From Lepidurus packardi (Eukaryota > Arthropoda > Branchiopoda > Notostraca > Triopsidae), in contig JAKZAN010000001.1 of the NCBI GenBank assembly GCA_023053545.1, positions 7,460,565 to 7,524,564 on the forward strand: a stretch of 64,000 nucleotides of DNA, in the 5' to 3' direction. The position numbers were made by a program, and so were the translations under genes. Positions 46,678 to 60,200 of this stretch are shown piece after piece (position 1 is the first letter of the stretch; each line of letters begins with the position of its first letter). The notes below the pieces were generated by a model, which had not been told where the DNA came from, made no database searches, and was given only the letters and a program-made list of their open reading frames with translations.

Positions 46678-46850
46678 TAAATCACAACTTTGCTGAATAT
46701 AATTGCTGATGTATAACTCGCAGATTATTTGGAAACACGAATCACAACTTTGCTGCATATAGCTGCGTTCTGCGAGTAAGACTATCAGACTTCGTGGAAA
46801 CTAAAAATCACAACTTTGCTGCACATAGCTGCACCCTGCGAGTAAAACTC
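46678..46850. repeat. Three tandem copies of a 60-70 bp unit
   Basis: aatcacaactttgctg followed by atatagctg-like and ctgcgagtaa-like words occurs at about 46680, 46740 and 46807. Confidence 0.65.
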
Positions 46851-46931
46851 CCAAACTACCTTTGACTACCTTGACACTTATTGACATGAATACGGCAATA
46901 AAATGCGAAGTCAATCAAAAAATTGCTATTG

Positions 46932-47560
46932 CTAATTAGTATTGCTTTGCGAAATGCAAAGCAATACTACATTATCCCTTTCATTAACACAGACAAGGCA
47001 TATGTACTGAATATCATGTAAGTCGTCCATTGGTATACTATTTAGGCATAAATCTGGCTGCTGCTTGTGAGCGCAAGTTATATGAAACCAAGACTTACAC
47101 ACGCTGCAACAAACCCAAGTAATATCATCATCAAGGTCGTCATCAGGATCGTTTCGTTTGCTGCAACCAGCGCAGAGTTGCGGTACGATGTCATCTAAAA
47201 CGTCGGATGGCTGATCGCTAAATCCATGTCTTAGAAAGACATTCGATGGTTTGTTATTGTACGGCTTGCGCGTCCGATGAAATTCTCTTTGAGGTATAAA
47301 TTTGGCATTAGAACGGACGTCAGTTAATTTTTCGAACGTCTCTTTTACTATCTTTTCCTCTGGTGGTCTACTGTTAACAAGTCTTGCTGTAGCCACAAGA
47401 ATCTCCAAATCACGGATGGCTCCAGGATCAGTTGTTAACGTATTAAGAATCTCGCGCAAGTCTCTACGAATGTTTGCCAAGGAAACGGCTGGCGGTTTAG
47501 TTGTTCTAGCTAACTTTTCTAGCTGGGCATTTTCAGCGATCTGTTGCTCTACTAATGCCG
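46932..47560 (-). CDS. PHD-finger ORF of the Mutator-like element (C-terminal part)
   Basis: Open on the minus strand from about 47560 (VIGAALVEQQIAENAQLEK) to a stop at 46932. Residues near the C-terminus form a C4HC3 PHD finger: CAGCSKR, CCSVCKSWFHITCAHK, YICLVC. PHD fingers read histone tails, and similar C-termini occur in Mutator-like transposases of animals. It overlaps the end of the OTU ORF in another frame with no ATG of its own near the start, so it looks like the tail of a protein whose middle was deleted. Expression as a separate protein is unproven. Confidence 0.6.
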
Positions 47561-49959
47561 CTCCTATGACACGTGAATGAGTTTTTCTGAGCGAGGTTAT
47601 GTAAATCTTTCATGGTAACGGCCTGGTCCCTAGAAAGTACATCACTGATGATGGGTTCTGCCATACAACTCTCAATAATTTTGCGTTTAGGGATTCCGAT
47701 CAAAAGCTTCTGTTGTAATTCTTCTTCTGTTCCTTCATGAAGGCGACAACGACCTGGTAAACGATCATGGCCAACATGAGTTAGGCAACATGTAACCTTA
47801 ATTCTTTTTGTAAGGTGCGATACTAGCGCAATTATAAAGCTGGTACAACGGACACCCGTACAACAAGACTTTAGTCGCTTCAAGGCACGTTTGCCTGTAC
47901 CCCGATTTTTATACGAGAAAGAGCGATTGCACACGTAGGTTGTTATACTGTAACTAGTGCACTTCCGAGCTCCCCTTCGATTACGGAAACTAACACAAGC
48001 ATTTCTTTCGATCTCTGTTTTCCACGACATGAAACTGTTCTCGTTAGAAAAACTGAATTTCTCTAGCTGGCAGGACAAACCATGTTTATTGTTAACATGC
48101 TTAACATAAGACGTCAGATGTGACAGCTTCTCTTCACAGCCAGGGTGATAGCAAATTATTCTTGGTTTCTGTTCGAGCTTTCTCTTTTTTCTAGCAACGT
48201 TACAGAATTCGTCGTCAGAATCGATGACTAAAGTACTGCAACTAATGGTATCAGCAGACACGCTACCACTAACACTGCTCTGAAACGCAGAATTTATTAC
48301 TGGGTCGTAAGTCGGCTCTGACTGATCTAACTCGACTAAGATGTGCAATTGCTGCTTGTCAACTGAAATCACGTTTAAGGAATGCTCCTTGTCTACCGGG
48401 CCAATTAAGGGGATCTCCTCAGAAGTACGTGTTTCTTCTAATTCAAGAGAATGAACTAATTCTACATGACGGGTGAGCATGTCTGTTCTAGAAAACTGCA
48501 AACTACACTGTGGGCACTCAAAACTAGACTTGCTACATCTTTTCTTTTCTATGTGCACCTTTAAAGTGCTCTTCCTTGTGAAAACGGTTTTACAGTCTTC
48601 GCAAATAAAGCCCTTAGATCCGTGCTCGGCAAGCAGAATCTGACTAGAGCTTTGTTTTCCTAGCTGAAACTTGCAGCGCTTGTTTTTAATGTGATTCTCC
48701 AAATTTTGATTTGTTTTGAACGTAGTTTCACATCCCTTGCACGAAAATTTTGAAGGCCCTTGCTTGGTATGAGATACTACTCTGCCTGACTTCACACCAG
48801 GTGTTTTACCATTCGATGAAATGGCTTTAGTGACATTTTCTTCGTGCTCTCCATTATTTGCGGCAAAAGCTTTTGGGACAGACAATTCAAAATCTGAGCT
48901 TGAATTTTCATGCGAGAACGACTCGCGAAGCCCTGAACTAACAGCGCTACTACTATTTTGCATAGAGCTGCAAAAAGAAACTGCAACAGGTGTTATCACA
49001 TTTGCAGTTTCAATTGGATGACTGGGAATAACTGACGCAGTTTCTACCACATCAAGAACCGGAAGAGTGCAGTTCTCTGACAAAAAGAGGGGTGACTGAC
49101 TAGCACGCTCAATCACAGGCACAAAATGATTGGGATTCCAGGATGTTGGAGGGACTAAACGTCCATTTTCCTTCTTCGTGAAGTTTGCCAAAAGCCCAGT
49201 CCACAAAATTCGAATAGTTTCAGAGGAAACGGCACCGCTTGGTGAAAACGTCTCGTTTAAAAAATTCGCTTGATGAGATGCTCTGATTCCATCCGCTTTC
49301 GGATAAACTGACTCCACGGCTATCTTACAAACATTAGCCAAAGCTGGGAATGCAATAATGCTCGAATATTCCCGATCCCTGGCGTGTTCCATGGAATAGT
49401 ACTTAAAACAGTCTTCCGCCGGTGGAATACCTGTAGGGCACACTGAGTCAACGCCCGTGAATTTAACACGGTCGAAAGTGAATCCTGAGTACTCGACTAG
49501 GGTTCCAATTTGTTTCATCGAGAGGTATCCTGCCGACTCCCTGGAGTACAACTCATAATTGGTTGCTAATTCGACCACAACTCGGCAGCGCAACTCAACG
49601 GCATGCCTTTGGTTGCCGAACAAAGACAAAGAAGCGGAATTGTAGAAACAATTCCCATCTCCATTGCTGCACAAAGCTAAACATTCGCTCAAACGCTCGG
49701 GCAAAGTACTGGAAGCAGTTGTGTCAATTTGGTCAATATTAAAACTCTGAGATTGCCATATTGCCATACGCTTCGGGAGAGGGTAAGCATCGAACTCTGT
49801 TTTCTTTGAAAAACACGCCTGCCTAAACTTCTCAAAATGTTCGTTACTAATCAGTATGGGCGCTCTTGAAGAACTATCGTAGGCCGACTCAGGCAAATTT
49901 GCTCTACGTTCAAGATCGCGTAGACAATTTTTAAAAAACTGCGCCCTTGATTTACTCAT
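47533..49959 (-). CDS. OTU-protease, C2H2 zinc-finger and MULE DNA-binding protein (808 aa) of the mobile element
   Basis: A single uninterrupted ORF of 808 codons from ATG 49959. Residues 98-110 are SNGDGNCFYNSAS, the OTU cysteine-protease active site (Asp101, Cys104), with the likely catalytic His278 in NPNHFVPV. Three C2H2 fingers follow (CKGCETTFKTNQNLENH, CEDCKTVFTRKSTLKVH, CPQCSLQFSRTDMLTRH) and a fourth CYHPGCEEKLSH. The C-terminus (about 680-795) has the FLYWCH/WRKY-like pattern of Mutator transposase N-termini: RGTGKRALKR, CPAxI-like CTSFIIALVSH, CLTHVGH and KDLHNLAQ. It then runs out of frame where a transposase core should begin. OTU proteases cleave ubiquitin chains; a role in transposition is an inference. 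The long intact ORF suggests recent activity. Confidence 0.8.
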   Translation of the reverse strand: MSKSRAQFFKNCLRDLERRANLPESAYDSSSRAPILISNEHFEKFRQACFSKKTEFDAYPLPKRMAIWQSQSFNIDQIDTTASSTLPERLSECLALCSNGDGNCFYNSASLSLFGNQRHAVELRCRVVVELATNYELYSRESAGYLSMKQIGTLVEYSGFTFDRVKFTGVDSVCPTGIPPAEDCFKYYSMEHARDREYSSIIAFPALANVCKIAVESVYPKADGIRASHQANFLNETFSPSGAVSSETIRILWTGLLANFTKKENGRLVPPTSWNPNHFVPVIERASQSPLFLSENCTLPVLDVVETASVIPSHPIETANVITPVAVSFCSSMQNSSSAVSSGLRESFSHENSSSDFELSVPKAFAANNGEHEENVTKAISSNGKTPGVKSGRVVSHTKQGPSKFSCKGCETTFKTNQNLENHIKNKRCKFQLGKQSSSQILLAEHGSKGFICEDCKTVFTRKSTLKVHIEKKRCSKSSFECPQCSLQFSRTDMLTRHVELVHSLELEETRTSEEIPLIGPVDKEHSLNVISVDKQQLHILVELDQSEPTYDPVINSAFQSSVSGSVSADTISCSTLVIDSDDEFCNVARKKRKLEQKPRIICYHPGCEEKLSHLTSYVKHVNNKHGLSCQLEKFSFSNENSFMSWKTEIERNACVSFRNRRGARKCTSYSITTYVCNRSFSYKNRGTGKRALKRLKSCCTGVRCTSFIIALVSHLTKRIKVTCCLTHVGHDRLPGRCRLHEGTEEELQQKLLIGIPKRKIIESCMAEPIISDVLSRDQAVTMKDLHNLAQKNSFTCHRSGISRATDR

Positions 49960-50330
49960 ATTAGTAAAGAGAGAAAGGGTTAATCTGTTAGAAGAAAAAA
50001 GTCAAATAATCTAATCCAGGGTTAAGAGGAAAAAAAATAATCCGGGTTAAAGAAGAACAGAACTAAATAATCAATCCAAGAAAAAAGTCAAAGGGAAACA
50101 CAGAATGCAATAAAAAATAACCTTACTGAAAAATCTAATCCAAGGTTAAGAGGAACTACATTAAATAATTAATCCGGGTTAGAAGAACTACACTATAAGG
50201 CACTACCCTACAATTGCTAGCTAACATGCGAAACACAGTGAAGGACTGAAGGAAGAATGGTTCAATGCAACGGCCTTATATAGTGTGCTGCGGCATGCAA
50301 CCCTCGCAGCGGATCGCTAGCCCCTCCCCT

Positions 50331-50406
50331 AACATGGCTGAACCCGCTTTTATGCGAGTTGCAGCGGCTTGCAGCGGCTTGCAGCGGTTTGCCGCGGTTG
50401 CCGCGG
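50331..50406. repeat. Right inverted end: 10-bp tandem repeats
   Basis: aacccgcttttatgcgagtt then three gcagcgg units and gccgcggtt units. The inverse of 42137-42200. Confidence 0.85.
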
Positions 50407-50435
50407 GCTAGAATTAGGGTTGTGATAGCCAATCC

Positions 50436-50598
50436 ATCAAAACACCGAAGATTTTTGTTCGCTTTTGTTTACTAGGGGTGTTGCTAGGGCAACGGTTAGT
50501 TAACAGGAAAGGGGGACTGGTGACACGTCTCTGGATATCATAATAACTTAATTCTCGTATTTCCAATAATCTTGCAGCCTGATTAGTTTAAAACAATT
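50436..50598. promoter_or_regulatory. Remaining promoter of TBC1D23 (old divergent promoter) with an X-box
   Basis: Begins with the right target duplication. gttgctagggcaac at 50480-50493 is a symmetrical RFX-type X-box. Without the element this stretch plus 42050-42095 would be the whole GFM2-TBC1D23 intergenic region of about 200 bp. The motif call is by eye. Confidence 0.45.
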
Positions 50599-53578
<2,980 letters not shown>

Positions 53579-56500
53579 GAGTAAAAGGTTTCAAGAGAGG
53601 CGTTAGGCTCAAGGCAAATCCAGTTAAGTGTACAAGCTTTTTAAGTCCATTGAAGATGGTAGATGCCAATCTAAACTTTGCAATTAAGTGATTTAATAGG
53701 CTTATTATTTGGCCAATTTCTGATTTTTAAGAAAGCGAAAGAGGAAGAACCGGCGTCGTATTCATTGTTTCGTGATTCCTTATAAGTTATATAATAATAA
53801 TGTGAATACAGAGGTCTATTTGAGTAGTCCTCCAAACGCAAGGGTTAGTTGAGTTGTCTGAAATTTAAGATTTTCAACAAACTTTCTTTTTGAATGTGGG
53901 GCTGAATGTAGAAGGCGCTCAGAGACGGTTCGGGCTCGATTTGTATTGCGGTTTCTCCTTTTCCGCTCTTAGTTGATGACATCACCGCTAGTCGCAACTT
54001 GTGTGTGATGGCTGTCGTGTCGCTTAGAGGCTTATGTTCTTGTGCGTGAGAGATCCGTTTCTTTAGTTTTTGGCTGGGATTGAAAGATTTCCTTGGAAAA
54101 TGTTGCCTTAGTGAAATGAAGACAATTCTGACGTGATAAGCAATCATTGGTGCAATCAAGGTAAGACTCAATTTTCCCATAATTTGACTGTTGGGTTCTG
54201 TTTCTTCAGTAAACGTGGGGTAGGAAAGGGAAAGTCAATTTGCCACCCTTCGTACCTCCCACTTTTCGTTGGGATAAGGATAAAAGGACAGCGGTGGGAG
54301 GCTCCTTTGTAACACCTAGCCAGCGCTTTTATTCCCCAACGGGACAGGGCTTATTCCTGGTAATCAAACTGGTTTATAGCCTGGACTTTTCTTGAGTTGA
54401 GAATTAGATAACGGCTACATCATTTACCTGTTTATTCCATTTCTAGTTTAGTCCCTCAATCACGAAAACTTGGTTGTTCCTTAAGCCAGTCGTGAACCAA
54501 AGCAGCTGTTCTTTTTCTCTTGCCAGGGGACCAACAACCACTTCTCGATGGCTTCATTTGGACTGGTTACTGTTACTGCATTCACTTTTTTCATATGAGT
54601 AGGAAGAAAGAAGGGACAATGGGTTTCCGTACACATACCTACCTTTAACAGTGCACTAAAATCCAGGCTTTTCACGCTTCCCTTACCAACCTACAGCACT
54701 ACCTTCAAACGGTCAATAAGTTTCCCCTTCTCGCACATCCCGCATTTAAGGAGACAAGAAAAGACAGAAGAGAAGTATCAGTCATAGAAAAAGTTCCTGG
54801 TCTTCTACCCGTATTGTGGAAGCTGTCAATTTCGAATATTTGTCTGTCTATTTTAGGTCTCCCCCTTGCAACTTGTCTCAACACGAACGACATCGCGCCG
54901 AGAATTTGACTTGTGTTATCCATGTCATGTCCACCATCACCCTAAGCCTTATTTTTTGCATTTACCCAACTTGGTTTACCAATTCTAGGAGCAACGGTCT
55001 TAACGGGAACGTGTAGGAAAGCTACTTTATAATAGTCATTTACCCACTTTTTATGTTTACCCCAGGCTCAGCACTCCTGCACCTAATCCCCCTGGTGAGC
55101 GCATAAATTCACGTCATCTCATCCAAACAAACGATTTGTGTTCTTCTTTTTATTAGTTGTTTTCCTCCTTTCCCCTTTTTACCCACGGAATCAATACTTA
55201 TCTCATTAGGTTTATGAATTCTTGATGATAGCCAGCACCTGAGTTGGAAGAGCAGGGGGGGGGGGGGGGGCATGATCGAAAAATCGAAATTCAAGAACGC
55301 AAGAACCTATTTGCATGACAAGTCTTTATAAGGAAATGGACCATTCAAGTTAATTTTGTCGTAAAAAACGTGACCCAAAAAAGAGCAAAGGGGGAGCACG
55401 GTTCAAAAATGTTTTCATTAACTAATGTGCGTATGGAGCTTGCTTCCAGGCGAGGAATTCCTCCGCGTTTGACCGGAAGTACGGGCCACGCGCCAGAAAT
55501 GGAGTTAACTGACGTCATACGAGTTGAAGTTTGTTGGACACATGCCCTCTGTTCAGTGTGCCTCAACATCTTAAAACGATCTGGTTTCATGACTTGTGAC
55601 GACAAATAACCTTAGTCACCTTGCAAGGATTTTTAGCTCTTATTTAAAATTACTCTCTTTTCCTCTTCTTTTTCCTTTTGTCGCCCCCTCCCCAACTATA
55701 CCGGATTATAGGTCTCTAGAGAAAAAAGTTTGCAGGACTATTAAGAGCTATAAATGTATGATGCTTTATCTTTTTGTAGTCATTAAGTCAGAAACGTCGT
55801 GCAGCTGTTGACGGTTAAATATCCCTACGTGACGGCTTGCTTCGGAGTAGACACTCTTGCATCCAGCATTAAAATCTCCATTCTCTCCGTAATTCTTCCC
55901 TGATTAACCATGTTTACCCCTCAAATAAAAATAAAACGTTCAAAGAAAATCCGACTTGAAAATTTGAGAATCTTCCCAGGTTTGAAACGCTGTGTAATTT
56001 GTTTATTGACGCAAGCCAAGGAGAAAATAAAGACCCGTGATGGGCAAATAGTAAACATAACGCTTTTAGGGGCATTCTGTAACACGTTAAAAACTTGACG
56101 CGCTTTTTAAAAGACATGTCTCGGAGCCTTAAGGACACAAAAGCGGTTTTGGTTTGGAAGAAAAAAAAAGTAAATTTGTGTTTTTTCCCACTACACCAAA
56201 ATTGCTCGTTTACGCCTGTAGTAAATGGAGATGGAGGTTGTCGGGGTTAGCAAACGAATTAGTGTAGGCGTTTAAAAAGTTTGCATTTTTTGGTTGGAGG
56301 ATAGATTTTTTTTCTCTTTTTTCTCTTTTACCTCTTTTACGGCTGGTGGGGGGAGGAGACCCTAGGGAACAATCTTCAAATCTTGAGATGGTGGTAGTGG
56401 GACGATCGTTCGTTTTGGTACTGGGCCATGGAATGTTGGCTTCTTGGCGTCTAAATATATAACACTCCCTTCTTGGCAAGGCAAACACGCGCCATTCCCT

Positions 56501-57234
56501 TCACCTCACACTCACCTTGTCTCCGTTTTTATTACGAAATTCTTCTTCTCCCTCCATCCTCCATTCCTCGCCTTCCACCCGTTAACGTTTTCTGTTTGTT
56601 GTATACCACTTTTCTGTTTCTCTTAACCTTTCGCACATACACATGCCTTTTTATTAAATCTTTAACGCTTCCATTCTCGGGCCATTAAGAGCCACCTCAG
56701 TTTCTCATTGGCTGCGTCTGACGTCAGGAAAGATTACGCCGAGCCTACTAGGACCTACACTGTGCTTTGTAAGAACGCGGGGGCGGTGACAGACCGGAAA
56801 TAAGGCGTGCTCGGCTAAGATCACAACCTCCTACTTGCTTACAACCGAAATAGCAGGGAAGAAGAGGGAAGCTGGCTTGAATGTTGCGCGCGCTTGAGTT
56901 TCCATTTTTGGGGGAGGAGCTAGGTGATTCGGGACTGTGTCCGCGCCAAAGCAGGCGTTTAACTGTTAACGAAGGTCTGAGGTTTTAAAACGTGAAGCAG
57001 GAAGTGAGCAGAAGAAAAAAACAAGAAAAAAATAACCCATATTCTCCCCTTGCTTGCCCCAAACCTTGTGTGCTGACCCAGTTTACACATGGATAGTTAG
57101 GGGTGCACAAGATATTTGAGATTTGGTTATGAAATGGAAATTTGATCGGAAATACTTGGATAAAAAGTATGACCTGTGAGTGAATTCCAGATTTTTCTCG
57201 TAGGCTCATGTGTGATTAGCAGCCTTTCGTGATA
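53579..57234. other. Intergenic region, no gene found; promoter at right end
   Basis: No open frame has coding character. It holds a 16-G run at 55255-55270. Near the right end a GC-rich stretch (56700-56950) carries tgacgtca (CRE, 56719-56726) and gggggcggtg (56779), a likely promoter for the downstream zinc-finger gene. Confidence 0.45.
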
Positions 57235-60200
57235 ATGGCGGCCGTCAACGCCGTACAGGTAAGCATAAACACTATGAATAAATTATGTCTGTTGGTCTTG
57301 TAATTCATTGTGTTCATTCAAAAATTTTCTTCGTGATATTTTGTTGGGAGAGAAAATATAAAAAAGTATCTGATGATTGTTTTTGTAGTGGCGTGAAAAC
57401 GACGTTCTTTAACGTTAACAAGTTGGGGTAGGGAGTAGGTGATGTTAAAAAAAGGCAAAGCGGGAGTGGCAAGGGCCAGTTATTTTTATTTGAGTTTATT
57501 TTCGTTAGGCTCATGCATTGTCGTTCTTACTGACTCATGGAGCTATTAATCTTTATTGCAGACAGTGTACAATTTTATTTTGATGTTCTATTATTTTTAA
57601 TAAGTTCTTTTGTTTCTTTTCTTTGTATCTCTGGTGTTAAGGATGTAGCGTCGCTGCGATTGGCATCTGGCTATTGTCCCTCATTGCCCCTTCCGATCCA
57701 TGGGCATGCCACGCCTACTTGGGACTTGGACAATTTGCCAGGCACACCGGGTAAAAACAAACGGAAGAAAAGAAAGAGATTTCTATGCAAAGTACAAGAC
57801 GGAAATCAAAGAGTGCTTTATTTGTAATGTTAGATCCACTATGCAGCTCGTCACCCACGACGACACATCCGCGCTCACTGAGGCTGTTATTAAGGGCAGA
57901 AGACAATATAGGGATGTCCGTGTCCAATTCTTCGAGCAGTTCTACCTTTTTTGGGCGGCTCAGTGTCAATTGCTTGGAGGCGGAGTTGGGCGATTTGGAA
58001 ACGTTAAGTGCTTTCAAGCTGGAAGTAGGCATGCCAGATCCCACGGATCCCTTGGCGACAGGAAACGGAACTATCTGTGACAAGTCCTATGCTGAAGCCA
58101 TGGAAAGCCTGAGCAGCGCTTCCACTTCAAACGGCGACTCGAATTTTGGTAAATTGCACCCTTAATGAAGACTTAATCTCTTAATTAATGTGGGATCACA
58201 AGCATTCATTTAATAATAGTGTATCACACATTTGTTCGTTCTGTTTTGTCAGCGTACGTTATATATTACCTACGTATTAATTTTTTTTATCATTTATTAG
58301 CTAATGATTATTTGCTTGTACAGGTAAAATATACAGATGACTCCTCGATTAATTACTTGATTACATTATTAATAAGAAAGGCAGAAATATTCCTACGAGG
58401 ATTTCATGATAACATTCAAATGAGTTAAGAAATGATTGTGAATTTATTATTGATTGCATTCGCATCAATGGAAGTTTTTTTTTTTCAAAGGAACTTACTC
58501 TCTTTCTTAATTAATATGAATAATATTGCCAAATAATATCAGCCAAAGGTACGTAGATAAGCAGTCAGGCTCATAAGTGTGACCATATATGAATAATTTA
58601 GAGAAAATAGCAGAATAGAATAAAACAAAGAGCGATTGTTTTTAAGTTTATTTATTTATATAGAAACGTGTTTTAAACAGGTCTTATGTCTTCCCCGGAG
58701 TTACTCGTTGCGATGCCGATCCAACCTACCACGCCGAACACGCCCAATGTTAACATGTCCCATCATTATCATTCCTTCTCCTCTCCTTCTCCCGCCGAGT
58801 GCCCCTCCCCTTTATCCCTGAGCAGTCCTTTACCTTCTTCGTCCAGTTCATCCTCATCCAACCCCAATGGGGCCAGTGCAGCATTGCCACAGCTCCAAAC
58901 CCCGCAAGCTTGCCCATCGTGTGCCAAATCCTTCTCCAACTCATCAGCATTATCCAAGCACCGCCTTACCCATAGTGACGAACGCAAATACGGTTGCCAA
59001 TTATGTGGCAAAGCCTTTAAACGACAAGATCACCTGTAAGTTATTTTCCGGCCTTTTTTTTATCCCTAAATGAACTTCCAAGTGAATACATGTTGTGCTT
59101 CTTCCTGTAGAAATGGACATTTATTAACGCATCGACAAAAGAAACCTTACGAATGTGCATTGGAAGGTTGTGGAAAGTCTTATTGTGATGCGAGATCTTT
59201 ACGACGACATCAGGATAACCATCACAATCCAAGACCTTCGCCTTCACCTTCAGGAGGGAATCTGTCTCAAGGGGAGGAGTCCATGACTCCGACCACACCC
59301 CCTATTCCTGGCGAGGAGACAACGTGCATACCTTATACTACATTGACAGCTTCGACGCCTGTTCCTGCCGTCGCTACAGTACAAATAACGCCTGCACACG
59401 TGGCTATGTCACCTGCAGCTAGCCACTCCCCTAATGAAGGGGCTCATCATCAACAGCCCAGTGGATCGGCACCAGCAGCCAGCAAAAAGACGTATGGGCA
59501 GTCCAACAAAGCTAGACAAGCCAAACCTTCAAATGCCAAACCGAAGAAGAGTGGGAGCAAGAATGGGAATAATAAAAGCAGCGAAGGCGACCCGGGAGAC
59601 AAGGATGCTGGCTTGACGTCCTCCCAATTGGAATTAATTCAAGAGATCATGAGGCAAACACAAGAACAGCATCGACTCATGCAAGAAGAGCAAGAAAAAG
59701 CCTTGCAGCAAGCTGGCAGTCATGGTCACGTGTCCAAGAAGAGCAGCAAAGTATAAAATTAATTACTTAGACTACATTTTTATCTTTATGTATAACCCAG
59801 AAGCTTTTTACACGATTTAAGTGCTTTTAAAAAATTTAAGACCACGTGAGAGCATTCTCATTATTAAGGCTCCCGGATACATTAGCTCTGTACAGGCGGT
59901 TAGCATGGGAAGTTTCGGAACAACTTTTTAAGAAAACCATTACATTTCATGAAAAAAAATCTTTGACAGCAATCTTCAGCTTGCTAACAGGTAGTGCACA
60001 ACCAATTCAGATTTTTTCCCAGTGAGTAATAAATTAGCAATATGCAAATAAAGTTTGCAACTATGAGAAATAGGCTGCCTAAAAATGTGTCTTTTGGTTA
60101 TGCACTAGCTGCTAATAAAAGAAAAAGTGTTTTAGATTGCTTTCAAATCCCACCAGCAGTTTTCGAGGAATCTTGTTACAAAATTTTGACGACTTGATTT

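Larger units (their letters stand above)
42096..50435. mobile_element. 8.34-kb Mutator-like (Phantom/foldback-type) element, probably non-autonomous
   Basis: Bounded by a perfect 11-bp direct repeat (42085-42095 and 50436-50446), the length expected for Mutator-like insertions. The ends are inverted repeats: ttaagctagtgcaacccc on the left pairs with attggctatcacaaccc on the inverted right, followed inwards by runs of 10-bp units (gccgctgcaa) and actcgcataaaagcgggtt. Inside, on the minus strand, are a gene for an OTU/zinc-finger/DNA-binding protein and a PHD-finger ORF; the transposase core expected between them is missing. The left half (42200-46900) holds no recognisable gene. It lies between the divergent GFM2 and TBC1D23 start codons. 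Confidence 0.8.

Noticed and set aside
53845..56700. Several 60-110 codon open frames downstream of TBC1D23
   Set aside because: No coding bias, no splice-consistent partners and no recognisable motif.
57750..57834. Apparent frameshift in the zinc-finger gene between 57750 and 57790
   Set aside because: A normal 83-bp GT/AG intron (57751-57833) joins the frames in the right phase, so no error or programmed shift is needed.
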